From NCBI GenBank assembly GCA_023334545.1, contig JAADVB010000265.1:1-23427 (forward strand): a stretch of 23,427 nucleotides of DNA, read 5' to 3'. Below the pieces are notes generated by a model. It made no database searches, had not been told where the DNA came from, and saw only the letters and a list, made by a program, of their open reading frames with translations. Both the position numbers and the translations under genes were made by a program. Below are positions 8,828 through 17,770 of this stretch, one piece after another. The stretch is from Salisapilia sapeloensis. Taxonomy: Eukaryota > Oomycota > Peronosporomycetes > Peronosporales > Salisapiliaceae. Positions within the stretch are counted from its first letter, which is position 1; each line of letters begins with the position of its first letter.

Positions 8828-10391
8828 TCAGTGATCGAAGAAGCCGAGCGTGTCCTTGATGAGCATGTCCCACACCACGTCCAGGAACAACTGTCCCGCC
8901 AGCAGCCAGATGATGATCCACTCGAGTTGGGAAAAGTTGTAGTGCCCTAGCTCCTGGTTCAGCACCTCGACGAGGTCTCTCAGGATCTCCAGACGCTTGT
9001 TCAAGACTTCCACTCGCTTCGACACCTCCAAGTACTTTAGCATGCGTCGGTACAAGGGCTGGAACGAGTCGTCTTCCCAGAAAAAGGCAGGCTCGTCCAA
9101 AACGTCCGAGTGGAGGTTGACGTCAGCGAGCTCGATGAAGAGCTGGCCAATCAGCTTCGAAAGGCTCTTGCGAGAGTATTGGAGAGACCCGGTGGTTGAT
9201 AGACGCGCCGGAAGCTGCTGCGTGTGCTGGATGCGAGACTCCACTCGATCTTCGAACACGTCCAGCTTGGCCGACTGAGCCAGCGCAAAGGAGACTGCGA
9301 GCTTCTCCTCCGCCTTGTACGACGTTAGAGTGATGGCGTCATGTACCACTCGACTGCGCTCTCCGTATCCAAACGCCAGGTTCTCGGCCTCTGTCTCGGC
9401 CACCGTGTCGGACGTGGAGAACTGCCGAACGACTTCCAAGTGCCGACGCTCCTCTTGTCTCGACAGTCCCCAGAACACACACGCTCCCGTTCTATTCAGG
9501 TATAATTAAATACATCAACTGCTTGTATTGCTGTCGTCAGACGTACGCAAAGTAGAAGGCGTCCTTGACGTGCGTTTTTTCATCTCCAAGAGGAATGCGG
9601 CAGCTCGAGTGGATGACGCCAGTGTACATCTCGTGCGTCCAACGACTTTGATTGGCAAATGCAAAGTTCTTCTCCTCTGCGAGCTGAGTAATGGAGGAGA
9701 ATTGGGACGCACATTTATTCAGCCACTTGATAAGAGAGAAGAGTGCTAGTTGCTCATACACGCAGTAGCCAGCCACACGATTGCTATTGTCCCAATCCTC
9801 CACGCGTGTTGGCGATAGATTCCGCTCCTTTTCCCGAGAAGCCACGACTGCTCGACTGTACTTCTGGACATCCGACGGACGGAATCGGTCTCGACGTCCA
9901 TCGAATCGAGGCAGCAAGTCCCAATTCTTCCCTTGCTGCGTTTCGGCCAACTATCTTTTTCGTCAGACATTAGAAACGACATGCAATAGAATAGAATGTA
10001 CGTTGACGGACTGAGATCGGAAGCGCGCCCATTGTTTATGAGCAGCTCCGTGGCGCTTGGGCTTGGGGACGTGATGGTGGGATTGCACCGCTGGTACGAT
10101 CGGATTCGGGTTTGTAGTGTTGCTTGTAGAAGAGTGGTTGGTCTCATCCGCTGGTCCACTCCCGTCGCTGTGTCTGGACGGATGGAGTCTCGTGAGTCGA
10201 CGTAGTGGTCGTGGCGAATCCAATGCCTCCGAATTGGACGAATCGCTGTCAGAGCTCGAGGCGGACGATGAGCTGCTGCGTTCTTGGGACGAACCTGAGG
10301 ACGCACGATTCGTACGCCTGCGGCGGTGACGAATGGGAGATATGCTCTCAGCCTGTGGGGATGGAGTTGCAGGCAAGCCGTCGCTACTCAT
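8828..10391 (-). CDS. RMD1/DUF155 (YagE) family membrane protein
   Basis: There are three exons on the minus strand: 10391-10002, 9950-9547 and 9491-8828. Introns are 51 and 55 nt (GTACAT...GATAG and GTACGT...AATAG), phases fit, and the product is 485 aa. Joining exons 2 and 3 restores the family segment FYFATGACVFWGLSRQEE. Other DUF155 hallmarks are RVAGYCVYEQLALFSLIKWL in exon 2, then PAFFWEDDSFQPLYRRMLKY, LNKRLEILRDLVEVLNQEL and the C-terminal anchor LEWIIIWLLAGQLFLDVVW. Exon 1 encodes a low-complexity N-terminus rich in Ser, Asp and Arg (residues ~20-60), probably disordered and phosphorylated. Known relatives include yeast Rmd1/Rmd8 and mitochondrial RMND1. The N-terminus here does not look like a clear mitochondrial presequence, so an ER or vacuolar location is as likely. 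Biochemical function of the family is not settled. Confidence 0.88.
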
Positions 10392-10602
10392 GTCCTGCGG
10401 ATTAATGGAAAATTTGTGCTTTACTGATAATTCCCAAGTAGAGTTGGCTGCATTTATGTAATTTAAGATAAATGTTTGGTCATGTATAGAAAATAGATAC
10501 GACCTTCAAGAGGCACATGGGCATATGCAACGAAATGTGACTATTTACGATAAATACTTTACCAAAGTGGATCATATTGTATAATACTACCGCCAAAACT
10601 GA
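10392..10602. promoter_or_regulatory. Divergent 211-bp promoter region between DUF155 and stem-protein genes
   Basis: The start codons of the minus-strand DUF155 gene (10391) and the plus-strand type II protein (10603) face away from each other across 211 AT-rich bases. The two genes therefore probably share a bidirectional promoter. No TATA box or initiator clear enough to place a start site was found. Confidence 0.45.
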
Positions 10603-11478
10603 ATGCACGGTAGAACGGGGTGGGGACCAGCTTCCTTTGAGAGCAAGTATGCCGTCGAGCAGCAAGGACTGCGCCATCGAAAACACACTTCTCGAAACTC
10701 TTCCGTCTCCCTGCGCAGTAGCGGGAAGTCCCATCGACTGAGCACTCCACAGCTCGCACTATGCCTCACACTGTGCGTCGTCGTCTACCTCACCGTCCTC
10801 TACTTTTCGCAAGACATTACCGAGTTTGCCGACATGGCACAGACCCACTGGCCATCCCATTCACCATCTTATCTTCGGTCCTATCTGTCGAAAGCGAAGC
10901 CCACCTCAGCTCCTGTGGTAGAGAAAGGCGTGGGCAACAAGACCGTTCACGGAGCGGCACAGGCGCATCAGACCAACGAGTCTCTAAGCTTTGATGCAGT
11001 CAATGGCACTGACGACGAAATAGCTTATAGCAAGCTGCCTCCAGAAGCCATGCACCAGGAATTAACAGATCAAGCAGATACGCAGGAGACCGCGTATATT
11101 GTGAATGGAACGGAGCTTCTTGCAGACCAGGCGAATCATGTAGCAGATAATGGTACGGCAAAGATAGTCGATCAGCATCCTAATCAGATTCCTCTGGGGG
11201 CAAATGCTGTACCCGATCTACGTCACGATGATCCTGTCGATGAAAACGATCCAGCGTATATTCCAGACCACCGAGAGCAGGAACATGAGACGTTGGATGC
11301 AAATGATACTGCATTCGATGCAAACGTGCATGGCGTGGACCATGCAAAACCAGAAGATAGCACTGAGATCATGTTAAGTGAGCCAGTCGATGGCTATCAC
11401 GAGGAAGCTCTGTCCGACTCCTCTACTCTCTATCCTAGGCCAACAGCCCCTCACTATCCAAAGGACGAGACCAGATAA
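10603..11478 (+). CDS. Type II membrane protein with acidic N-glycosylated stem, no catalytic domain
   Basis: A single 291-aa frame starts at ATG 10603. The N-terminus is basic and Ser-rich (residues 22-46), followed by a membrane anchor at ~50-68 (LALCLTLCVVVYLTVLYF). The rest is predicted luminal, very acidic and without cysteines. It carries six N-glycosylation sequons (NKT, NES, three NGT, NDT), three of them inside loosely repeated units such as AYIVNGTELLADQA, VADNGTAKIVDQ and DANDTAFDAN. No known domain is visible. The layout mimics the cytosolic tail, anchor and stem of the MNN1-like enzyme that follows 149 bp downstream in the same direction, but the catalytic domain is missing. It may be a truncated tandem paralogue, a Golgi scaffold partner, or an unrelated surface protein. 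Fusion to the next gene by splicing is unlikely, since that gene has its own anchor. Confidence 0.7.
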   Translation: MHGRTGWGPASFESKYAVEQQGLRHRKHTSRNSSVSLRSSGKSHRLSTPQLALCLTLCVVVYLTVLYFSQDITEFADMAQTHWPSHSPSYLRSYLSKAKPTSAPVVEKGVGNKTVHGAAQAHQTNESLSFDAVNGTDDEIAYSKLPPEAMHQELTDQADTQETAYIVNGTELLADQANHVADNGTAKIVDQHPNQIPLGANAVPDLRHDDPVDENDPAYIPDHREQEHETLDANDTAFDANVHGVDHAKPEDSTEIMLSEPVDGYHEEALSDSSTLYPRPTAPHYPKDETR

Positions 11479-11627
11479 AGAGCTTAATTTTGTAACAATT
11501 CTATCGATCTGCATTCCCTTGAGACGTCATCGTTTGTACCTGTCCTCTACAGTACGTTTCTAATTTTACAGATGTGCCAACGACTGCACAGGATAGCACA
11601 CGATCGCAGCACTCATCAAGTCAAACG

Positions 11628-13646
11628 ATGACGAGGAGCTTTCGACGGCCTGTCTTTCCAGTAGCTCTAGCTGCCCTCCTCGGGTGCTACCTGCTCTTCG
11701 TCTTCTACGCATACCCTTCCATCTCCAGCATGAGCCTCGCGTCGGAACACCTACGAGGCGTCGTGTCGAGCTCGAAGCAGCCACCACCTGACACTCAAGT
11801 CGAGAAGACGCTAGACGACGCGCAAGAGGCATTCGAGGCTGACCCGTTCAATGTGCACGGTGATGTTGGGAGCACACGTGATGATACTGGTGAACTTTCG
11901 GAAGCTCCGAATGCCGTACAAATGACAATGATGCCTCCGTCGGAGAAGCACCAATCGGTAGTGGACGTCGATGAAAAGAGGGAGGAGGATTTGGAACGGA
12001 ATATAGATCTTTCTATTGCCCATGGGGCACCTTCTTTCTATCCTTCATCTTCCCCCGTTCCGTCCTCGTCGCCCGTGATCTCAGGAACGATCGAAGAGCA
12101 TGAAGAACTACTCGAAAAGCGACGGCAAGTGCTGGCTGAACGCAAGGCAGCTTTGGCAAAGATCGAAGAAGAAATCGCCTTGGCTCAAAAAGCCTTCGAC
12201 AAAGAGAATGAAAAGGTAGAGACTCTCAAACTGGCCGAGATGCTGGACATCCGTACTCAACCAAAGCGACTGAGGAATTTTAAATGTCTCGGATGGCGTC
12301 AGACCGGTGGATGTAGTGCCTTTGGTGATCGTGAACCGCAACAAGATGCAGACTGTGAGACAGAAATCCACGCTGGCAGCTCTGGCTTTTGTGAGCTCCT
12401 GGACACGGACACGAACGAAAGGTTCCGTGCCATGCAAATCAACTGCGACAGTTTGAAAGACGAGGTCATCTTCCAATGTTCCCAAGCAACGGACTTTGCG
12501 AACTTTGCTGTGCGCAGTGAAATGATGATCTCAAGTGTCGAAACGCAGGTTGGCCAGGGGAAGTTGCAAGGAGAGAAAGGAAACGGTCGCGGCATCGTTA
12601 TGGTAGTTTACCCTCGCTTAATGACGAGTGCATACGCAACGATCAAAGCTCTGAGAGATCTACAGAAGTGTACGCTACCAATCGAACTATGGTATCGACC
12701 AACGGAGATGAGTCGAAGTCCGACGAAAAGGAGAATCTTGCAAGCGATTGCGGATAAAATTGACAACATCGAGCTGCGTCCGATCGATCAGCTGCATGTG
12801 AGTGGCTTCAACAGCAAGATCCACGCCATTTACTTTAGCAACTTTCGTCACGTCTTGTTCCTCGACTCGGACAACACTCCTCTTCACGACCCTGCTTTTC
12901 TATTCGACACGCCGCAGTACCAAGACACGGGTGCGCTCTTCTGGCCAGACTTTTGGCACCCGAATAACACTATCTTTAACATCCACGAACGATCACTCTT
13001 GTGGCAACTAGTCGACATGGAATACGTTGACATGTTCGAACAGGAGAGTGGACAGCTCGTCATTGACCGCTATCGATCTGCAGTACCACTGGAGCTCGTT
13101 CAGTTTTACGCTTCTCACGTACCCAGTCATTTCGATCATATGAAACTAGCTCATGGAGACAAAGACTTGTTCCGCTTGGCATGGCTTAAGACCAATCGGT
13201 CATACACGATGGTGCCTTTCCCTCCAGCATCCGTAGGTACCGTCCGCCATGACGTGTACTGCGGGATGACGATGGTTCAGTATGATCTTGACGGACAGAT
13301 TTTATTCCTCCATAGGAACAACAAGAAGCTAAACGGCCGTCCTTTTGCGAAAGATCATGCGTATTGGCGCGCTGTACAGAGCTTTGACTGGAAAGGAAAG
13401 AGATTGGAAAACGTCGAGCTGGAGAATGGAATGATGACATACAAAAGTATAAAGGAACACTATCAAGTGGCTATCCACAACAGCGCTCCACTTTTCCGAG
13501 AGTTCCAGTCTTGCTACGGGGCAAAAGTATCATTTGCAGAGGATTCTTTTAACTTGACCTATGTGGCGAACGAAGAAATTGGCAGACTTGAAGATCAGAT
13601 TATCGACTTTGCTCATGAAGCGGCGTTGATGCAACGCCCCTCCTAG
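11628..13646 (+). CDS. MNN1-like alpha-mannosyltransferase (Mannosyl_trans3 family)
   Basis: The product is 672 aa without introns. ATG 11628 was chosen because a type II anchor follows at once (basic RSFRRP, then VALAALLGCYLLFVFYAY). A linker with PSSSPVPSSSPV repeats and a coiled coil (~155-205, EELLEKRRQVLAERKAALAK) form the stem. A Cys-rich block (~222-300) precedes the catalytic domain, which opens with RGIVMVVYPRL. The family signature is HVLFLDSDNTPLHDPAFLF with the metal-binding DxD at Asp413/Asp415, then TGALFWPDFW. These are hallmarks of yeast Mnn1/Mnn2-type Golgi enzymes that extend glycans from GDP-mannose (family knowledge); acceptor and linkage here are not predictable. The open frame extends upstream to 11574 after a pyrimidine-rich TTTTACAG, so a 5' UTR intron is possible. 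A paralogue lies at 1-861. Confidence 0.92.
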   Translation: MTRSFRRPVFPVALAALLGCYLLFVFYAYPSISSMSLASEHLRGVVSSSKQPPPDTQVEKTLDDAQEAFEADPFNVHGDVGSTRDDTGELSEAPNAVQMTMMPPSEKHQSVVDVDEKREEDLERNIDLSIAHGAPSFYPSSSPVPSSSPVISGTIEEHEELLEKRRQVLAERKAALAKIEEEIALAQKAFDKENEKVETLKLAEMLDIRTQPKRLRNFKCLGWRQTGGCSAFGDREPQQDADCETEIHAGSSGFCELLDTDTNERFRAMQINCDSLKDEVIFQCSQATDFANFAVRSEMMISSVETQVGQGKLQGEKGNGRGIVMVVYPRLMTSAYATIKALRDLQKCTLPIELWYRPTEMSRSPTKRRILQAIADKIDNIELRPIDQLHVSGFNSKIHAIYFSNFRHVLFLDSDNTPLHDPAFLFDTPQYQDTGALFWPDFWHPNNTIFNIHERSLLWQLVDMEYVDMFEQESGQLVIDRYRSAVPLELVQFYASHVPSHFDHMKLAHGDKDLFRLAWLKTNRSYTMVPFPPASVGTVRHDVYCGMTMVQYDLDGQILFLHRNNKKLNGRPFAKDHAYWRAVQSFDWKGKRLENVELENGMMTYKSIKEHYQVAIHNSAPLFREFQSCYGAKVSFAEDSFNLTYVANEEIGRLEDQIIDFAHEAALMQRPS

Positions 13647-14248
13647 TTTTTGTGGACGTAGAGCTCCACCGGGATAGACTTTTTGCTTGTTGGAAGTATC
13701 AATAGAATACAGTGCTACATGGGTAAGTTCGAGACGTTGTATCTTGCATCACTTGCTCTCAATGACCGAAGTCTTTGGTTGATGATGCGTGAGATGTGTT
13801 TGAGCAATTGTGTGTGACTAGTGGAATACAAATATTGTAAATGGCTTTTATCTCTCTGGTCATTCCGAAACAATATTGGTGTCCTGGTGTGATAAGGAAA
13901 GTCTACTCAACACTTTATTATGTTCAAATCAGGCACCTATCCAAGATCATTGCATTGGTGACAGTCATAGCAAGAGCCTACACTAAGATTTCTGTCTGCG
14001 TAGCCCAACTATCCTTTACTCTAAATCACCGAGTACAAATTGATTTGATTGCTATTAATTCGTTTCTAAAGTAAAGGCTTCCGTCAAGCTAGCTATACCT
14101 CTTCATTTCATAACTCCCATAGTGCATTAGCAGACAAGTATCTTTCATCCGCGCCCATTTCGCCATCAATACCTATCTCCTCATCACGAACACGAAAGCA
14201 ACCTGCACGTACAAGTCAAGTGCATATATTTACTTATTCGCAACAAAG
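13647..14248. other. 602-bp convergent intergenic region, nothing supported
   Basis: This AT-rich region lies between the 3' ends of the mannosyltransferase (+) and the Tudor-knot gene (-). A 77-codon plus frame at 13841-14074 has no family features and looks like chance. I see no RNA gene or repeat. Confidence 0.5.
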
Positions 14249-15731
14249 TCAAAGTACACATTGAAATAGAATGCCTTCCGGTGCCTCCAGCTTCTCTTCA
14301 GCGTCGCCTTTATCGCTATCCTCGCCATCATATCCATGCCTCACTTGCTCTTGCCAAACTTTTCCTCCTCTCTCCAGCATCTCTCGCTCACTCTCAATCT
14401 CCTGTGCATTCTTCGCTCGAGCGAGCTGCATCTGTCGGTGAAACCTCTCTGTTCGCTCCATCTGCATCTGCCGGTGTTTCTCCATCGCGTCCAATCGACT
14501 GCGAATGGTACCTGGATCCATCTGCGCACCATGCATCTCAGTCGGCATCATGACGCCAAAGCCGGGATGGTTTATGCTTATCATCGGATGTGCATTGGAG
14601 GCAGCAGTCGCCGCGATTGGGCTCGACGTTAAGAGCGCTGAAGCGTTGGCTTCACTCAATGCTGGACTTTCGAACTGCGTCATTGCATCGTCCGAAGACG
14701 ACGGTGCCGTCATGTTTCCAATATCGAGCGCTTCCTGCTGACGCTGATGAAGACGCAGGCGGAATATGGCAGCCAATCGCTCTTTGGTCGCATAGCGTGC
14801 AGCTTGCGTTGACTCTGACTGATCTCCCGCCGCCTCCATCGAAAGAGGGTCCGCAGCCAGTTGAGAGGCCAGCGGAGGTTGGCAGTCGGTCGAATCGTCT
14901 ACTGGCACCACGTCTTCAGTCGCAGTACAGACTTGACTTTGAGATACAGGCTTTGCTTGGATAGGCTTCGTTTTATCATCCCCGCTCTTTTCTACGTCTT
15001 TCTCCATTTCTTTATCGACTTCTTCCTCTGCCCCTTTCCTTTCATTTGCATTTGACCCGCCCTCTTCTACTTGGACACTTGGTTCGGTCTTTGCCTTTTT
15101 TGTTGGCTTCCGCTCCATTTTTTCTCTTTGCTCTCGTTTGACGCCAGCTTTTGCTTTCTCCTCTAGTTCAGTCATTTTGTTGCCTTTCACCCTTCCTTTT
15201 GGTGCTTTCTTCCGATCTTTACCAGAGCTCACGATCAAATCCAGTAGAGTTTTATCCAGTTTGGCTCGAGCTACTTTCGGCAGTTTCTTCATGTGCTTCA
15301 GTCGGCGCTGCGTAGATGGGTCGTCCAAGCACACTGGATCGAAGAGAGACGATTTGCCATCCCAACTCATGTCCTTCTTCTTTACACCGTCTTTGCAATG
15401 TCAATTACACTGACTAGAGTTCAGGCCATGAAACAAGCTTACCTGTGTGTGTCGCATGTGCCGCGAGAGATTTGACAGACACCCATGCGTCAAACCTCGT
15501 GTTCCAGCCGACGTAGTGCAAAAACACGCGTTCTTTCGACGGATCCACCTCCATGATTTTTGCCTCGCTCCACTCCTTCTCCACGTCTCGAGCGTCGACG
15601 AACAGACCTAGACCATTGCTCCACCCTGCTTTATCATTAATATCCTTCTCTTTCGGCTTGACTGCTTCCTTGGACAACGAACTGCCTTCTGGAAGCATAG
15701 TCGACCGCAGCAGTCTCCTCGTCACGTACAT
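14249..15731 (-). CDS. Tudor-knot / chromo-barrel domain protein with charged disordered tail
   Basis: Two minus-strand exons, 15731-15443 and 15390-14249, are joined over a 52-nt intron (GTAAGC...GCAAAG), giving 476 aa. Residues ~41-92 are a small barrel of the Tudor-knot/chromo-barrel type: GLFVDARDVEKEWSEAKIME, then VFLHYVGWNTRFDAWV. This resembles the MOF/MSL3/Eaf3 group, which bind chromatin or RNA. No MRG, acetyltransferase or zinc-finger domain follows. Instead there is a Lys/Glu-rich stretch with nuclear-signal-like KKAKT, an Ala/Ser-rich middle and a C-terminal coiled coil (~405-450, RLDAMEKHRQMQMERTERFH). The protein is probably nuclear and part of a chromatin complex (inference). 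The frame is open upstream of ATG 15731 to a TGA near 15835 but has no earlier ATG, so a further 5' exon cannot be excluded. Confidence 0.75.
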
Positions 15732-17132
15732 TGGGTTCGATTGCAGGAGTGGATGGAGGATCGTTTTATCTACTCGTTTGTATACTGCGGAGCGACAGGG
15801 TTTCTGCCCCTCGCAACTTGAAGTGAAGGCGACTCCTCAGGATCGAAAAGCTATGTTTGACTTGACAGAAAGGATGCTAGGTTTCCAGTAATATAGCAAT
15901 GCCTAGCAATACAGCGGCTGATCTGTTGATATCTACCCACATAACTACATGGATAGCTAGATTAGTGCACTGGTAAGCACACATGCCAATGAGGCTACGA
16001 ACGGCAAAAATACTTGGATGCTAGTCTTGCTGCTATTGTAAATGCCAAGTAGCTCGTGTTGGTTTGAAATCCACGTCGAATGAAGCCTACCTGAAACTAG
16101 GCAAGTATGATATCGTCGACCAGTTTTAGTTCTTTGCTTGCTTGGTCAACTGATCGAAAATATTTACCCGTCTCTATCTTGAAATGTAAAGATCAAAGCA
16201 GTAGCTATAGTGATAAGATGTACAAGGGATCGCTGGCGGAAAGGAAGATAATTACCTACTTGGATTCCACAATTTTAATGCAGGTTAGTCTGGTCTGAGC
16301 TATCCGACCGAGGCAATCAGAGCGTGAGTACATGCAGTATTTTTGGCAGTGCCTACAACCAACGATTTTGCCGGTGTTGAGTAGGATGTGGGATCCGGAT
16401 TTAAATGCCAGCTGCGCTTTAAATCTTCCAATTGCAATTTGAGTCCAAAGGAGCCTGCAATCACGTGTGCACGTTTCAGGCAGGCCGTATCATAGTTTGT
16501 CTTCCAATCACCGCCTACCAGTAACGATGCAATCTGCTTCACGATGAGCGATGATGCACATCTAAATTAAGTCGTACTTGTCAGCCCGATTAATGTCCAC
16601 GTTCAGAACATTTTTCTACCGCGTTTTGAGACCCGTACGCTGCTTGGTAATATATTCGAAGATTTATCCTTATCCGTGTTGCTTTCACGTGTTAAATACG
16701 ACGCTTCTACTTGTGTACCCACCGTTAAGGACGCCTGGTCTTTTTCTACCTACTTTCTGATCGCATGCAAAGACGACGTCGAATTGCTGAGCAACACGGA
16801 CGAAAGGAAGGCACAGCCTTGGCCCGACACTTGTGACAAACCCTATACGAGGAAGCGAGCAGACTGGACAATATACGATTGAAACGCAAGATACGCAACG
16901 AAGAGGTACATCTCACCTAATTTTTCGTAGCCCATCCTCACTTTCATCATGATTGCACTCAGCTCTGCTTTACACCGACAGGCGCGCTTAATTAGGGATA
17001 AAAGACCAGAGTTTGTACACCCTCCTATCCATCTCGCTAGCTGATGTGAACTATCCGTGCAAATTACCATGTATTTCGAAATAAAGATTAAAATAAAAGT
17101 GGTTGACACGCTGCATCCACCCCTTCTCTTCA
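15732..17132. other. 1.4-kb gene-poor spacer
   Basis: This AT-rich stretch lies between two minus-strand genes. The best candidate is a minus frame at 16300-16542. It is open further upstream to an acceptor-like TTAATTTAG near 16565 and reads GGDWKTNYDTACLKRAHV; no family is recognised and no partner exon was found. A plus frame at 16676-16882 is also unsupported. No tRNA, repeat or transposase remnant was seen. Confidence 0.4.
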
Positions 17133-17770
17133 TCAATTGCCCTTTGCATCCAACGCCAGACTGTCGGCATGATGCTTGCAGTAATACTCGTGCTTTTGAT
17201 ACGATCGACGGTTGCACCCGTCCATTCGGCACCGGTTGCCGCCACCGTGGGCCCAGCACTTTCCTCCTGGAGCTGCTACCTTGATACATCCTTCCACGTC
17301 ACAAATGTGGCCGCCTCCGTGAGACCAGCAGTAGCCATAACGCTTCGCTTTCGAAGTACATCCGTCTACTGTGCATAGTTTATAGCCGCCATGGTGGAAG
17401 CACCGGTTGTACAGTCGAGCTCCGTGCGTGCAGTTCGGATAGGTGCATCGAGATCCGCCCTAGGAGGCACATAATGTCAGAAATAGGGAAGATGTAGAGA
17501 AGCTCAAGGCAGACGTACCCCGTGTCGAACACAACGATTCCGCGAAACTGCTGCACGAGGGCAGTTGGGGTGTGTACAAGCACCAGCCTTCCGAGCTCTC
17601 ATCTTTCCTCGATGATTGCCGCCCGCTAGTAGCTGCTTAACTCGCGTTTGCATGAGCTTCTGTTCATCGACTGTCATCTTTTGCTCTTCTTCACTCGAGG
17701 TAGCATCCATCTCGACATCCGGTTCTCCGTCGCTCGGATTCAGGATGTAGGCGACTCTAGACTTGTCCAT
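17133..17770 (-). CDS. Five-repeat C-x4-C-x9-C-x2-H zinc-binding protein
   Basis: Two minus-strand exons, 17770-17519 and 17459-17133, are joined over a 59-nt intron (GTACGT...TCCTAG), giving 192 aa. An acidic N-terminus (SSEEEQK) and a basic patch (NHRGKMRARK) lead into five ~24-residue repeats: CTHPNC...CVRHG, CTYPNC...CFHHGG, CTVDGC...CWSHGGG, CDVEGC...CWAHGGG and CRMDGC...CKHH. The first four keep C-x4-C-x9-C-x2-H exactly; the last has x11. The intron falls between repeats 1 and 2. This repeat is common in oomycete proteins often labelled WRKY19-like, though there is no WRKY domain here. A nucleic-acid-binding or regulatory role is likely but unproven. I chose ATG 17770. An in-frame ATG at 17869 would add a hydrophobic leader, but that stretch contains TTATATA and reads like promoter. 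Confidence 0.8.

Noticed and set aside
10603-13646. One fused gene joining the stem-only protein and the MNN1-like enzyme
   Set aside because: Each has its own N-terminal membrane anchor and no intron joins them in phase.
13841-14074. 77-codon plus-strand ORF in the convergent spacer
   Set aside because: It is AT-driven, with no family match and no splice partners.
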